The notes under the pieces were generated by a model. That model made no database searches. It had not been told where the DNA came from and saw only the letters and a list, made by a program, of their open reading frames with translations. DNA of 17,072 nt from Deltaproteobacteria bacterium RBG_13_52_11 (lineage in GTDB: Bacteria; Desulfobacterota; B13-G15; RBG-16-54-18). Shown here in pieces: positions 1-7,282 of this stretch. The position numbers were made by a program, and so were the translations under genes. Position 1 is the stretch's first letter. Each line of letters begins with the position of its first letter. The stretch spans positions 13,145-30,216 of the forward strand of contig MGQF01000069.1 of assembly GCA_001797745.1 (NCBI GenBank), given 5' to 3'.

Positions 1-311
1 AGGCTGCGGAATCCACCGGCTATGGGTGTCGTCAAGGGCCCCTTGATGGCTATCTTGTAATGATTTATGGCCTGCAGGGTCTCTTTGGGGAGGGGGTCAT
101 TGTATCGCCGAACAGCCTCTTCACCTGCCCACGCCTCTTGCCAAAGAATCTTTCTCCTTCCGGCGTAGGCCTGCTGCACCGCGGCATCCATGACCACGAC
201 GGCTGCCTGCCAGATATCCGGCCCCACGCCATCCCCTTTGATAAAGAGGACCACGGGATTGTCCGGCACCGAGGTGATCCTGCCGTTCTGTACCTCTATT
301 ATCCCCTCCAT
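1..311 (-). CDS. icd: Isocitrate dehydrogenase (NADP-type), N-terminal part, runs off left edge
   Basis: Oxidatively decarboxylates isocitrate to 2-oxoglutarate in the cytosol. Reading the minus strand from an ATG at 311 gives 103 codons with no stop up to the window edge. The translation has the order expected of the start of bacterial Icd: NGRITSVPDNPVVLFIKGDG, then GPDIWQAAVVVMDAAV, then WQEAWAGEEA, then IAIKGPLTTPIAGGFRS, which aligns with the E. coli protein including the substrate-loop region (GPLTTP followed by RS). The start lies 3 bases after the stop of the upstream synthase gene; a GGAGG sits about 14 bases before it, so the exact start is a little uncertain. Co-transcription with the citrate-synthase-like gene makes a two-step path from oxaloacetate plus acetyl-CoA to 2-oxoglutarate plausible, with aconitase elsewhere. 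The family call is secure; the rest of the gene lies outside the window. Confidence 0.93.
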   Translation of the reverse strand, partial: MEGIIEVQNGRITSVPDNPVVLFIKGDGVGPDIWQAAVVVMDAAVQQAYAGRRKILWQEAWAGEEAVRRYNDPLPKETLQAINHYKIAIKGPLTTPIAGGFRS

Positions 312-314
312 CTC

Positions 315-2135
315 TCAGGTCAGATCCTCCGCCTTGATCAGTTCCTCAAACCTGAGATCCATGCCCAAGATCCCCACCATCTCCTCATCCTTGTTTCGGA
401 TGGGAGCGGACACGGTGATGCAGAGTGCGCCCGTGAACATCGAGGTATAGAAATTAGTCACATGCACCTTTCCCGTCTTTAACGGCTCGATAAACCACTC
501 CCGATTAGAGTAATTTATGTCTGAACCGATCTGTTCGTACTTCGCCCGGTCTTCCGGACGGGTGACATTCCTGGTGATCTTGTGCCCCTTGACATCGGTG
601 ACATACAGAAATTGGATAAAGGGGTTCTCCTGCTCGACCTTCTCCAAGAGGACCTCTTGGCGAGCTGGATCCATCGACCTGATCGCTGGATCATCTACCA
701 CCTCTTCGATAAGGTGAGCGGCCATCTCATACGCCCGCTGCTTTATCAGGTCGAAATCGGAGATAAAGAGCTCGGGGAGATACTTGCGGGCCTTTTTCAC
801 CATCTCCTCTGAAGAAACATCGGTGGTTCTCCCCTGGGCATACTCATCCTTGATCCACTTGTTTATCTTGGCCGCGCCGGGGTGCCTCTTGTCCACGCGC
901 TCCTCGCCGGTCAGGACGAAGTAGGAATTGAGCCACTGGGCGATCCCCGAAGTCCCCGATTTGTCGTTAATGGCCACCGTCAGGGGCCTGTTGAGGATCT
1001 TTGAGGTGTTGAAGATATTGTAGATCTCCTCGTTCTTGAGGATCCCATCGGCATGGATCCCCGCCCTCGTGGTATTGAACTCCGCACCGACAAAGGGGTA
1101 GTTTTTGGCTATATGTTCACCGATGACCCGCTCATAGTAATTCCTGATCTCGGTGATGACGGTGGTATCGACCCCGTTCTGGTCTCCCGTCAGGCTGATA
1201 TATTCGATGATCAATCCCTCGATAGGGGCATTACCGGTCCTCTCACCAAACCCAAGCAAGCTCCCGTTGCTTGCTGAACAACCATAGAGCCACGCAGTCG
1301 TTGAGTTAATGAGGACCTTATGGAAATCATTGTGGCCATGCCATTCGATCTCTTCAGGGGGGATCCCTGCATCATCGACCAAGGCGCTTACGAGCTTCGG
1401 CACACTCCGGGGCAGGGCGGCACCTGGATAGGGGACACCCAATCCGAGGGTATCGCACAACCTGATCTTCACCGTCATCCCACCCTCCTTGGCCAGGCGC
1501 ATGAGCTCCTGTGCCAGGGGGACCACGAATCCATAGATGTCAGCCCTCGTGATGTCCTCAAAGTGGCAGCGCGGCTTCACCCCCTCGGCCAAGGCCTCAT
1601 CGACAACCCGGAGGTAGTCAATCAGGGCCGACCTCCTGTTCTTGCCCAGCTTCAAAAAGATGTGGTAGTCCGATACAGAGGTGAGGATCCCCGTCTCTTT
1701 GAGCCCCATCTCCCTCACGAGCTTAAAATCACCCTTATCCGCCCTGATCCAACCCGTGATCTCCGGGTACCGATACCCCTTTTCGAGACACTTGTGAACG
1801 GCCTCTTTGTCCTTATCGCTGTAGAGGAAGAACTCCGACTGGCGTATGACGCCGTTAGGGCCTCCGAGCTTATGAAGCAAATCATAGAGATCAACTATCT
1901 GCTGTGCCGTATAGGGGGGCCTCGCCTGCTGGCCATCGCGAAAGGTGGTATCAGTAATAAATATCTCTTCCGGGGGATCTATCAGCTCAACTTTGTGGTC
2001 GAATTCAATGCGACATACCTCTTCGTAAGGGAAGACATCACGAAACAAATTGGGCTCATCTACATCCTGGAGCTGAAACCTCATCCTCCTCTTGGTCCGA
2101 GTGTCGAGGAAGCTCCCCCTCTTCATAACAACCAT
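315..2135 (-). CDS. HMGL-family acyltransferase (Re-citrate/homocitrate/isopropylmalate synthase type) with C-terminal Cache-like domain
   Basis: A 606-residue protein. Residues about 55-340 form an HMGL-like TIM barrel: TDTTFRDGQQ at 61-70 (catalytic Arg66, Asp67), RCHFEDITRADI at 189-200, the metal-binding HGHND at 266-270 and GERTGNAPIEGL at 297-308. Homologues condense acetyl-CoA with a 2-oxo acid. The adjacent, co-oriented isocitrate dehydrogenase makes Re-citrate synthase the best guess, with homocitrate or isopropylmalate synthase as alternatives; no substrate residue proves it. Residues about 495-600 do not belong to a LeuA regulatory domain. They look like a Cache/PAS-like sensor (QFLYVTDVKG, then NYSNREWFIEPLKTGKVHVT, then SAPIRNKDEEMVGILGMDL). 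No membrane segment is visible, so the sensor would be cytosolic. Start chosen at ATG 2135 because AGGAGG (2142-2147) lies 6 bases upstream. Length is well above the usual 350-550 residues because of the extra domain. Confidence 0.85.
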   Translation of the reverse strand: MVVMKRGSFLDTRTKRRMRFQLQDVDEPNLFRDVFPYEEVCRIEFDHKVELIDPPEEIFITDTTFRDGQQARPPYTAQQIVDLYDLLHKLGGPNGVIRQSEFFLYSDKDKEAVHKCLEKGYRYPEITGWIRADKGDFKLVREMGLKETGILTSVSDYHIFLKLGKNRRSALIDYLRVVDEALAEGVKPRCHFEDITRADIYGFVVPLAQELMRLAKEGGMTVKIRLCDTLGLGVPYPGAALPRSVPKLVSALVDDAGIPPEEIEWHGHNDFHKVLINSTTAWLYGCSASNGSLLGFGERTGNAPIEGLIIEYISLTGDQNGVDTTVITEIRNYYERVIGEHIAKNYPFVGAEFNTTRAGIHADGILKNEEIYNIFNTSKILNRPLTVAINDKSGTSGIAQWLNSYFVLTGEERVDKRHPGAAKINKWIKDEYAQGRTTDVSSEEMVKKARKYLPELFISDFDLIKQRAYEMAAHLIEEVVDDPAIRSMDPARQEVLLEKVEQENPFIQFLYVTDVKGHKITRNVTRPEDRAKYEQIGSDINYSNREWFIEPLKTGKVHVTNFYTSMFTGALCITVSAPIRNKDEEMVGILGMDLRFEELIKAEDLT

Positions 2136-2166
2136 CGCTTGCCTCCTGACCTAGCATTTAGTAACA

Positions 2167-2195
2167 ATAATATTCATAACGAGAACAAGTGTCAA
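2167..2195 (-). promoter_or_regulatory. Sigma70-type promoter for the citrate-synthase-like/icd operon
   Basis: On the minus strand TTGACA (2195-2190, perfect -35) is followed by exactly 17 bases and then TATTAT (2172-2167, 5 of 6 matches to TATAAT). It lies 32 bases before the ATG at 2135, with the AGGAGG ribosome site between. It therefore separates this pair transcriptionally from the radical SAM gene upstream. Confidence 0.75.
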
Positions 2196-2259
2196 CATTT
2201 TTGCGTCCCGTCTTCCCTCTTTTTTTCTCACGATTATACGGCAGATGAAAAGACTGCTT

Positions 2260-3318
2260 TTATTGCCAGTTATCGGTCTGGGGTTGGGGTAGCTGATAGG
2301 ACATCAAGTGTTGGATGTATTGCTTAAACCCATCTGCGCCGCGCTTCTCCAGTTTTTCAATCTCGGGTAGCAATTGTTCCATCACCTTCGGGTCCTTGAC
2401 CACATTGATCGGGTGCTGCAGAGATGGATTCGATCGTTGCAAGAGAGTATAGGCCTGCTTCTGCTCCTTGGTGAGCGAGAGAAAGGCGTCCAGCTCGTGC
2501 AACATGGCTGCCTTGTCTGTGTCAAGATATCCATCGACCTGCATCAAGAGGTTTAGGCTAAAATCACCACAGTGAAAATAACTGTGCATCTCGTCGAGAT
2601 TTGCCACGAGCAGCCTGATCTCAGCCACGATTTCATCATCGCTCATCGGAACGAACACCCCCTCCTCAACCATCTTGAGCATGGGTGACTGAGGGTGCAT
2701 GGCAAAGGTGCGCACCCTGATGTGATCCGGTCTGATCGTGTTGAGGAGCTTGGCAGTCTCAAGGGCGTGCTCGGTGCTCAGGGTTCGCCCGCCAAGGCCC
2801 GGCATGATGTACTCAGAAAGCGAAATACCCCCTTCCTTGACCCGCAGCCCTCCGGTAATCATATCCTCCGGGGTCGATCCCTTCCGCACCATCTGCAACA
2901 GCGCCGCAGAGCCGCTCTCCATCCCCGTGTGGATCCTGGTGAGGCCTGCCTCTTTGAGCGTCTTATAGTCGTCAACACTCTTTCGCTTCAAACTCTGTGC
3001 GCGGGCGTAGGTAGTTATATTGGTGATGTTCGGAAACCGCTTTTTAATATGCTCAATAATCGCCACCAATTCCGTTGTTGGAAGAAGGAGGCTGTCGGCA
3101 TCCTGCAAGAATGCCGAGGTGATCATCTGGATATGAGGCGCATAGTCTTCTGCCATGGCATCGATATCGCTCATAACCTCCTCAACGCCCCTCTTGGAAA
3201 AGGTCGTCCCCTTGTATGCGGGGCAAAACAGACACCTATTCCACGGACAATTTCTCGTCACCCGCACCAAGAGGCTCGACGCCTCGCTGGGCGGTCTGAT
3301 AACCCCCTGTTCATACAT
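2260..3318 (-). CDS. Radical SAM protein with CX4CX2C cluster motif
   Basis: A 352-residue soluble protein. The N-terminal segment VTRNCPWNRCLFCPAYKG places three cysteines at 24, 29 and 32. This is the usual position for the SAM-binding [4Fe-4S] cluster, but with four residues between the first two rather than the canonical three; I rechecked the codons. A later GMESGSAALLQMVRKG fits the glycine-rich SAM-contact region of the radical SAM barrel, and YIMPGLGGRT the later barrel strand. The C-terminal 90 residues are helical and unassigned, ending in a Pro/Gln-rich tail. No B12-binding domain or extra cysteine cluster is visible. AAGGAG lies 8 bases before the ATG. Its substrate cannot be told from sequence; neighbours on both sides are transcribed from separate promoters, so context gives little help. 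Confidence 0.85.
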   Translation of the reverse strand: MYEQGVIRPPSEASSLLVRVTRNCPWNRCLFCPAYKGTTFSKRGVEEVMSDIDAMAEDYAPHIQMITSAFLQDADSLLLPTTELVAIIEHIKKRFPNITNITTYARAQSLKRKSVDDYKTLKEAGLTRIHTGMESGSAALLQMVRKGSTPEDMITGGLRVKEGGISLSEYIMPGLGGRTLSTEHALETAKLLNTIRPDHIRVRTFAMHPQSPMLKMVEEGVFVPMSDDEIVAEIRLLVANLDEMHSYFHCGDFSLNLLMQVDGYLDTDKAAMLHELDAFLSLTKEQKQAYTLLQRSNPSLQHPINVVKDPKVMEQLLPEIEKLEKRGADGFKQYIQHLMSYQLPQPQTDNWQ

Positions 3319-3688
3319 TGATAGTACTCCTTACTTTCTCCATCTCCTGATTCCGCCTGCTCAACGCAATCCCAGATCTTTTGAACCGGCTACGACAACT
3401 TCATAAGGCGGCGGGATTGAGTTTAGCGTGTGCCACACATGGGCCTGTAGACATGTCTAATGTAGTTATTGTATGGAAAAAATCAAGTCCAGATGCCATT
3501 CTCGCAACAAATAGTGATATTCGCATCGCGATAGATATTTCAATTACCTGCCCGTAATACCTCTTGACTGACTACCCATATACTCTATAGAATTGCTTAA
3601 TATACCCAGTGGAAGCATTATAATTGTTTGACGGCAGAGTGAGCACAAAAGAATTCAAGTACTGCAAGCTACCGAGCAACATCTCTCC
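3319..3688. other. Intergenic region between divergent radical SAM and DUF2284 genes
   Basis: 370 bases, A/T-rich toward the right, with no convincing ORF. It holds the AAGGAG ribosome site of the radical SAM gene, a 12-base perfect palindrome TAGACATGTCTA at 3448-3459 that could be an operator, and candidate plus-strand promoter elements at 3564-3591. A TATAAT also occurs at 3619-3624 but its best upstream partner (TTGCTT, 3593-3598) is 20 bases away. No tRNA or transposon end was seen. Confidence 0.5.
3564..3591 (+). promoter_or_regulatory. Candidate promoter for the DUF2284 gene
   Basis: TTGACT (3564-3569), 16 bases, then TATAGA (3586-3591). It is about 100 bases upstream of the ATG at 3689. 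A competing -10 (TATAAT, 3619-3624) is closer to the gene but has no good -35, so which one is used is unclear. Confidence 0.35.
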
Positions 3689-4222
3689 ATGCATGATGCC
3701 GTGGAAAAACTAATGCCTTACCACGCGATGGCCCTTGAGAGAGGCGCTGATCATGTGAAGACTATCGCGACCTCGAACATTATCACCGCCCCCTGGGTGC
3801 GGCTCAAGTGCCAATTCGGATGTTATGGATATGGCAGAAGTCTCTGCTGCCCTCCATACACCCCTACACCTGAACAGATGCGTCGGACCCTTGACTCTTA
3901 TACCCACGCCCTTTTGCTCCACCGCCATTGGCTAAAAGGTTATAACGTTTTGGATGAATTCAATGAGATGGTGGTTGATGTTGAAACCGCCCTCTTTCTC
4001 GACGGCTATTACAAGGCGTGGGGCATGGGTAGCGGCCCGTGTAGAAGGTGTAAAGAGTGCGATACCGATGGCAAATGCCTACACGCGGATAGGGCACGGC
4101 CTTCGATGGAGGCCTGCGGGATTGACGTCTTCACAACGGCACGGGGTCACGACCTTCCCATCCAGGTTGTCCGAACCCACAAAGAGGAGCGAGATATCTT
4201 CGGCGTCGTATTAGTAGAATAG
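3689..4222 (+). CDS. DUF2284 cysteine-rich putative metal-binding protein
   Basis: A 177-residue soluble protein that fits DUF2284, a family of unknown function common in anaerobes. Nine cysteines fall in two groups: C41, C45 and the pair C53-C54 (in CQFGC then SLCCPPYTPT), and C118, C121, C124, C130 plus C143 (in GPCRRCKEC, KCLHADRARPSMEACGIDV). The CPP-x-PT and ARPSMEA-GIDV blocks are family hallmarks. The spacing suggests Fe-S or other metal binding, which is inference. The upstream ribosome site is poor, with only GAG at 3674-3676. ATG 3689 is still chosen because the frame is open back only to 3632 and contains no other ATG or GTG. It is the sole plus-strand gene in the left half, convergent with the methyltransferase gene at 4338 and separated from it by 115 A/T-rich bases without a strong terminator. 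Confidence 0.82.
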   Translation: MHDAVEKLMPYHAMALERGADHVKTIATSNIITAPWVRLKCQFGCYGYGRSLCCPPYTPTPEQMRRTLDSYTHALLLHRHWLKGYNVLDEFNEMVVDVETALFLDGYYKAWGMGSGPCRRCKECDTDGKCLHADRARPSMEACGIDVFTTARGHDLPIQVVRTHKEERDIFGVVLVE

Positions 4223-4337
4223 GCGCCCTCTTTAAAAAAAGAAGATTCCACCTTTGGCCTTTTACCAGTATATCTTATTGAGGTGTTCCCGAATCATTTT
4301 TCCATAATTAGAAAACAAAAAAGGACGGTCTATAGAT

Positions 4338-5135
4338 TTATACCTCCAGTTTTCCCCCCCGATAGGACTTAATAAAATTCATACAATATTTATCCCTTCC
4401 AGCCAATGCCTCTGCAGCGAGGACACAGGCCATCATCGGCTTATCGAGAGGGTCCAGGATGGCCGTATCGAGCCCCTTTGCAATAGCCATGGCCATAAAG
4501 GTCCGGTTCAGGAATTTCCTGAGGGGGAGCCCAAAGGAAACATTGGATAATCCGCATATGGTGTGAATGGCGGGGAAACGGGACATGATCTGTTCGACGG
4601 ATTTCAGGAACTCGCGTCCGAATGTTTGATCCGTCGCCACAGGCTGAACCAAAGGATCCACATAGATATTCTCCAGTTTCACCTGGTGATCGAGAAGGAG
4701 ATGGATCAGTTCGTCGGCAATCCGAATCCGGTCTTCGGCCGTCCTGGGCATTCCCGAATCACTCATGCAGAGGGCGACGACCTTAAGGTCTTTCCCAATC
4801 ACAACAGGAAGAAGTTTCTCTCGTCGCTCCTTTTCCAGGGAGATGGAGTTGACCATGGGGATTCCCTTGTGGACCTTCAGTGCGGCCTCGATGGCTGCCG
4901 GCTTCGGGCTGTCGAGACAGCAGGGGAGCTCTACAACCTCTTGAACGGCTTCCACGAGCCAGGTCAGGTATTCTATCTCCCGATCCTGGAAGGAACCGGC
5001 ATTCACGTCGATATAGTGGGCGCCCGCCTCCGCCTGATCTTTAGCAATCTTCTGAATCGTCGCCCTGTCTCCGGCCTTAATAGCGTCAGCGATCGCCTTC
5101 CGGGTCGAGTTGATAAGTTCTCCGATGATAATCAT
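4338..5135 (-). CDS. Pterin-binding methyltransferase, AcsE/MtrH-like (methyltetrahydrofolate:corrinoid)
   Basis: A 265-residue single-domain TIM barrel of the pterin-binding family, the usual size for AcsE and for methyltransferase II of O-demethylases. It should move a methyl group between a corrinoid protein and tetrahydrofolate. Residues equivalent to those binding folate in Moorella AcsE are present: GELINSTRK at the start, DVNAG at 43-47, Asp75 (CCLDSPKP), Asn96 (MVNSISLE), Asp160 (DPLVQP) and Asn198 (GLSNVSFGLP). Start at ATG 5135 gives the typical N-terminus MIIIGELIN. It is the last gene of the minus-strand methyl-transfer locus but lies 374 bases after the preceding methyltransferase gene, so it may have its own promoter. 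In this locus it is the likely link between corrinoid-bound methyl groups and the folate (Wood-Ljungdahl) pool. Direction of transfer is not shown. Confidence 0.88.
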   Translation of the reverse strand: MIIIGELINSTRKAIADAIKAGDRATIQKIAKDQAEAGAHYIDVNAGSFQDREIEYLTWLVEAVQEVVELPCCLDSPKPAAIEAALKVHKGIPMVNSISLEKERREKLLPVVIGKDLKVVALCMSDSGMPRTAEDRIRIADELIHLLLDHQVKLENIYVDPLVQPVATDQTFGREFLKSVEQIMSRFPAIHTICGLSNVSFGLPLRKFLNRTFMAMAIAKGLDTAILDPLDKPMMACVLAAEALAGRDKYCMNFIKSYRGGKLEV

Positions 5136-5509
5136 TTCCTATCTCTCCTTCTCATTTTAAAGATTAGTCTTTGTTGTTTTACATCCCTGGAACACATAAA
5201 AAGTTCAAGGGATGGCAATAAATAATGTAAGGCAATCCCCTCTCCCCCTCATACTTTTGTTAAAGAACTCATGAGGACTTCTACGGTTAAGACAAAAAAT
5301 TATCCTCTAATTTCTCCCTATATTCAACTGGGCAAATATGGTCTACCTTTCCAGTTTTCTACCTCCGCACCGGGCCTTGTACCCTGGGCCCCCAGAACAG
5401 CTATGATGTCCCACTCCACACTGGTTAAGTGTGTATAGGATCTGTTCATAATCGCTGAAGGTATGATATTATTCTAAGTGTTGCACTTGCTTATTGAACT
5501 GGGGTTCTG
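5136..5509. other. Intergenic region upstream of the AcsE/MtrH-like gene
   Basis: 374 bases, mostly without clear features. The minus strand holds a short ORF of 41 codons (5449 to 5324, beginning MNRSYTHLTS) with no good ribosome site and no recognised family; I do not call it a gene. Inside it the sequence around 5373-5395 can fold as GGGCC/GGCCC. A five-base hairpin with loop TTG lies at 5476-5488, just downstream of the UroD-type gene, but neither has a T-run typical of a terminator. No convincing promoter for the gene at 5135 was found. Confidence 0.4.
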
Positions 5510-6715
5510 TTATTTGTATACACCGTATTCTTTAGTGAAATCAATCATAGCCTTGACATTTTCAGGTTTTGCCTCGTCAGGTATGCCTATGTCGCCATTA
5601 AGAATATAGCCGCCGCCTTTACCAACCACATCTATAAGACGCTTGCAATAATCCCTGACGTCCTGCTGACTGCCGGTGCACAATACTGAGGAAGGCATGA
5701 GCCCCATAATGCATACTTGTCCATCCAGTACTTCTTTAGCCCTTTGCATATCGGTGCGCTCGAACCAGTATACCGCCTTTCCCCTCGGTATGTCGGCGAT
5801 AGTCTCCAAGCGCGAAGTGCAGTCCCCCTCCCAGAGCACAATAGGGCAGATGTTCCGGTCAATCAGTGTTAGTATCAACTTTTTCAGAGAGGGCCAGTAG
5901 AAGGTATTGAACTGCGTGGGTGACATAAACCCATCAAGCCCCTTATGCAGGGGTATGAAACACTTGAGTATGCCTGATTGCTGTGCCATCTCAATGGCAC
6001 CTTTGATTATGACTGGTGTTATCTTATCTATGGCTTCAAGGAGCTTATCAGGACGCTGGTACATGTCGAGCATGACGCCTCGGGTGCCCCGGTAAAAGTC
6101 CCCTATGTAGTCAAAAGGAGCCCAACCAACTGAGCCGAACATGGGTGGATAGCCGAGTCCGGCCATTTCCTGCCTGAACGCCGCGCTTTTTGAAAACACC
6201 TTGAGACTTTCTTGCCCAGCCTTGGCCAGTTTTTCTAGCGCCAGGAAGAACTCCGGCATGGCAAACGGTACAGGTAGTAGCAGATCTAGAGCAAGATAGT
6301 AAGCCCCGGGTAGATAAGGCAGCATCTTCAGCGGCTCCAGCGCTCCCAACACCCTCGGTATATGCGTTCTTAATACATAGTCGGTAGGGTCATTGATGAA
6401 GGCATCATATTCATCTGCTGTCATGTACTCTCCCTCGACATACTGGTAGGTGGCGTCGACAGGGACTCCGTGGCCAGGCCATTTGACTCGCTTATCGTCG
6501 AGTATTTCCAGCATAGGCCCCAGAGAGATCGCGCCGAAGGGGTCATTGTATAAATCTATGTCAAAATCCACGATTGCTTTTCGGGTAGCTGCTTCCAGCT
6601 TATCTAAATCATACATGGCTTCCTCACAGGTGATCCCCCCATATTTGGCTCCGAAGAAGTTGTAAAGTAGTGCTATGGGAACCCTGTCCGGCACCTTAAG
6701 CTGGGATGGCATCAT
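5510..6715 (-). CDS. UroD-family corrinoid methyltransferase 1, 5' end frameshifted
   Basis: A 401-residue member of the uroporphyrinogen-decarboxylase superfamily, in the branch that includes MtaA/MtbA/CmuA-type methyltransferases, not heme synthesis. Neighbouring corrinoid genes support that reading. It shares blocks with the 7651-8994 paralogue: QYVEGEYM, GTRGVMLDM, PLHKGLDGFMS (His257), WEGDC (Glu296), LCTG (Cys346), the end ENVKAMIDF and EYGVY. The zinc signature H-x-C of MtaA is not present; the position reads His-Lys-Gly. ATG 6715 gives the longest unbroken frame, but the natural start is probably ATG 6764: AGGAGG lies 9 bases before it, and it encodes MGKTPEELYQEREKRVNDAI before running out of frame. 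Removing one base of the GGG at 6703-6705 would join the two as AIQLKVPDRVP, matching the paralogue (VIQMNKVPARIP). Either a one-base insertion or a sequence error. Weak AGAGGG before 6715 might allow restart. Confidence 0.85.
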   Translation of the reverse strand: MMPSQLKVPDRVPIALLYNFFGAKYGGITCEEAMYDLDKLEAATRKAIVDFDIDLYNDPFGAISLGPMLEILDDKRVKWPGHGVPVDATYQYVEGEYMTADEYDAFINDPTDYVLRTHIPRVLGALEPLKMLPYLPGAYYLALDLLLPVPFAMPEFFLALEKLAKAGQESLKVFSKSAAFRQEMAGLGYPPMFGSVGWAPFDYIGDFYRGTRGVMLDMYQRPDKLLEAIDKITPVIIKGAIEMAQQSGILKCFIPLHKGLDGFMSPTQFNTFYWPSLKKLILTLIDRNICPIVLWEGDCTSRLETIADIPRGKAVYWFERTDMQRAKEVLDGQVCIMGLMPSSVLCTGSQQDVRDYCKRLIDVVGKGGGYILNGDIGIPDEAKPENVKAMIDFTKEYGVYK

Positions 6716-6764
6716 TGACCCTCTTCTCTCTTTCCTGGTAAAGCTCCTCAGGTGTTTTCCCCAT
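6696..6764 (-). pseudogene. Out-of-frame N-terminus of UroD-type methyltransferase 1
   Basis: 22 codons from ATG 6764 to TAA at 6698-6696. They encode the family-typical N-terminus (PEELYQEREKRVNDAI) and then two aberrant residues. A strong ribosome site (AGGAGG, 6774-6779) precedes it and the preceding corrinoid gene stops 2 bases upstream, so translation should begin here. This fragment and the 5510-6715 frame are best read as one interrupted gene. Confidence 0.75.
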
Positions 6765-6766
6765 GG

Positions 6767-7282
6767 TTACATACCTCCTACCCATTTTTTGGCAAGGGAT
6801 ACTCCTGCCATGGCGTCTTTACCAAAGGCATCCGCGCCGGTATAGTTCTTGACATAATCGTCAATCTGGCCCCCTCCGATCATGATTTTTACCTTGTCCC
6901 GAAGCCCGGCCTTTTTGATCGCCTCGACGGTCTCCTTCATGGAATCAAATGCCAAGGTCAAGAATCCGCTCAGCTCAACCACCGTACTGTTGGTCTTCTT
7001 TATCGCATCCACAAATTTCTGAGCCGGAACATCAATGCCCAAATCCGTGACTTCAAATCCACTGACATCAAGCATGAAGACGACGAGGTCCTTCCCTATG
7101 TCGTGAATGTCACCGGCCACCGTCCCAATGATAACCTTGCCCAAACGCTTGGCCTCCTTACCTTTGGCCGCCTTGAGCTTGGGCTCAAGCTTTTGGACGA
7201 TGCCCTTGAGGATCTCTCCGGAGAACACGAGGTCCGGGATAAAATATTCCCCCTTGGCAAATCTCTGCCCCACGATATTCAC
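6767..7282 (-). CDS. Corrinoid protein 1, B12-binding part of an interrupted gene
   Basis: A 171-residue fragment of a methyltransferase corrinoid protein, which carries B12 and shuttles a methyl group between two methyltransferases. The B12 lower-ligand motif D-x-H-x-x-G is intact (Asp58, His60, Gly63 in GDIHDIGKD), with LGIDVPAQKF, SGFLTLAFDSM and the IMIGGGQ loop following. Family members such as the 12602-13234 gene are about 210 residues. The missing N-terminal helices are encoded just upstream in another frame (7279-7407). The frame begins with GTG at 7282, which overlaps the upstream TGA as GTGA and has AAGGAG five bases before it, so coupled re-initiation is possible. Removing the extra TG of the TGTG at 7280-7283 would fuse both parts exactly as in the intact paralogue (GM, two residues, VG, R-F). 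It ends 2 bases before the start of UroD-type gene 1. Confidence 0.85.
   Translation of the reverse strand: MNIVGQRFAKGEYFIPDLVFSGEILKGIVQKLEPKLKAAKGKEAKRLGKVIIGTVAGDIHDIGKDLVVFMLDVSGFEVTDLGIDVPAQKFVDAIKKTNSTVVELSGFLTLAFDSMKETVEAIKKAGLRDKVKIMIGGGQIDDYVKNYTGADAFGKDAMAGVSLAKKWVGGM

Noticed and set aside
1320..2327. 335-codon open frame on the plus strand
   Set aside because: It lies antisense to the well-supported synthase gene with recognisable catalytic motifs, and its translation resembles no family.
4223..4337. Possible bidirectional terminator between convergent genes
   Set aside because: Only weak A/T stems (such as TTTTC/GAAAA) are present, with no GC-rich stem; not strong enough to call.
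4563..5225. 220-codon plus-strand frame
   Set aside because: Antisense shadow of the AcsE/MtrH-like gene, whose folate-binding residues are all present.
5324..5449. 41-codon minus-strand ORF
   Set aside because: No ribosome site, no family match by eye and no conservation evidence; mentioned only as content of the gap.
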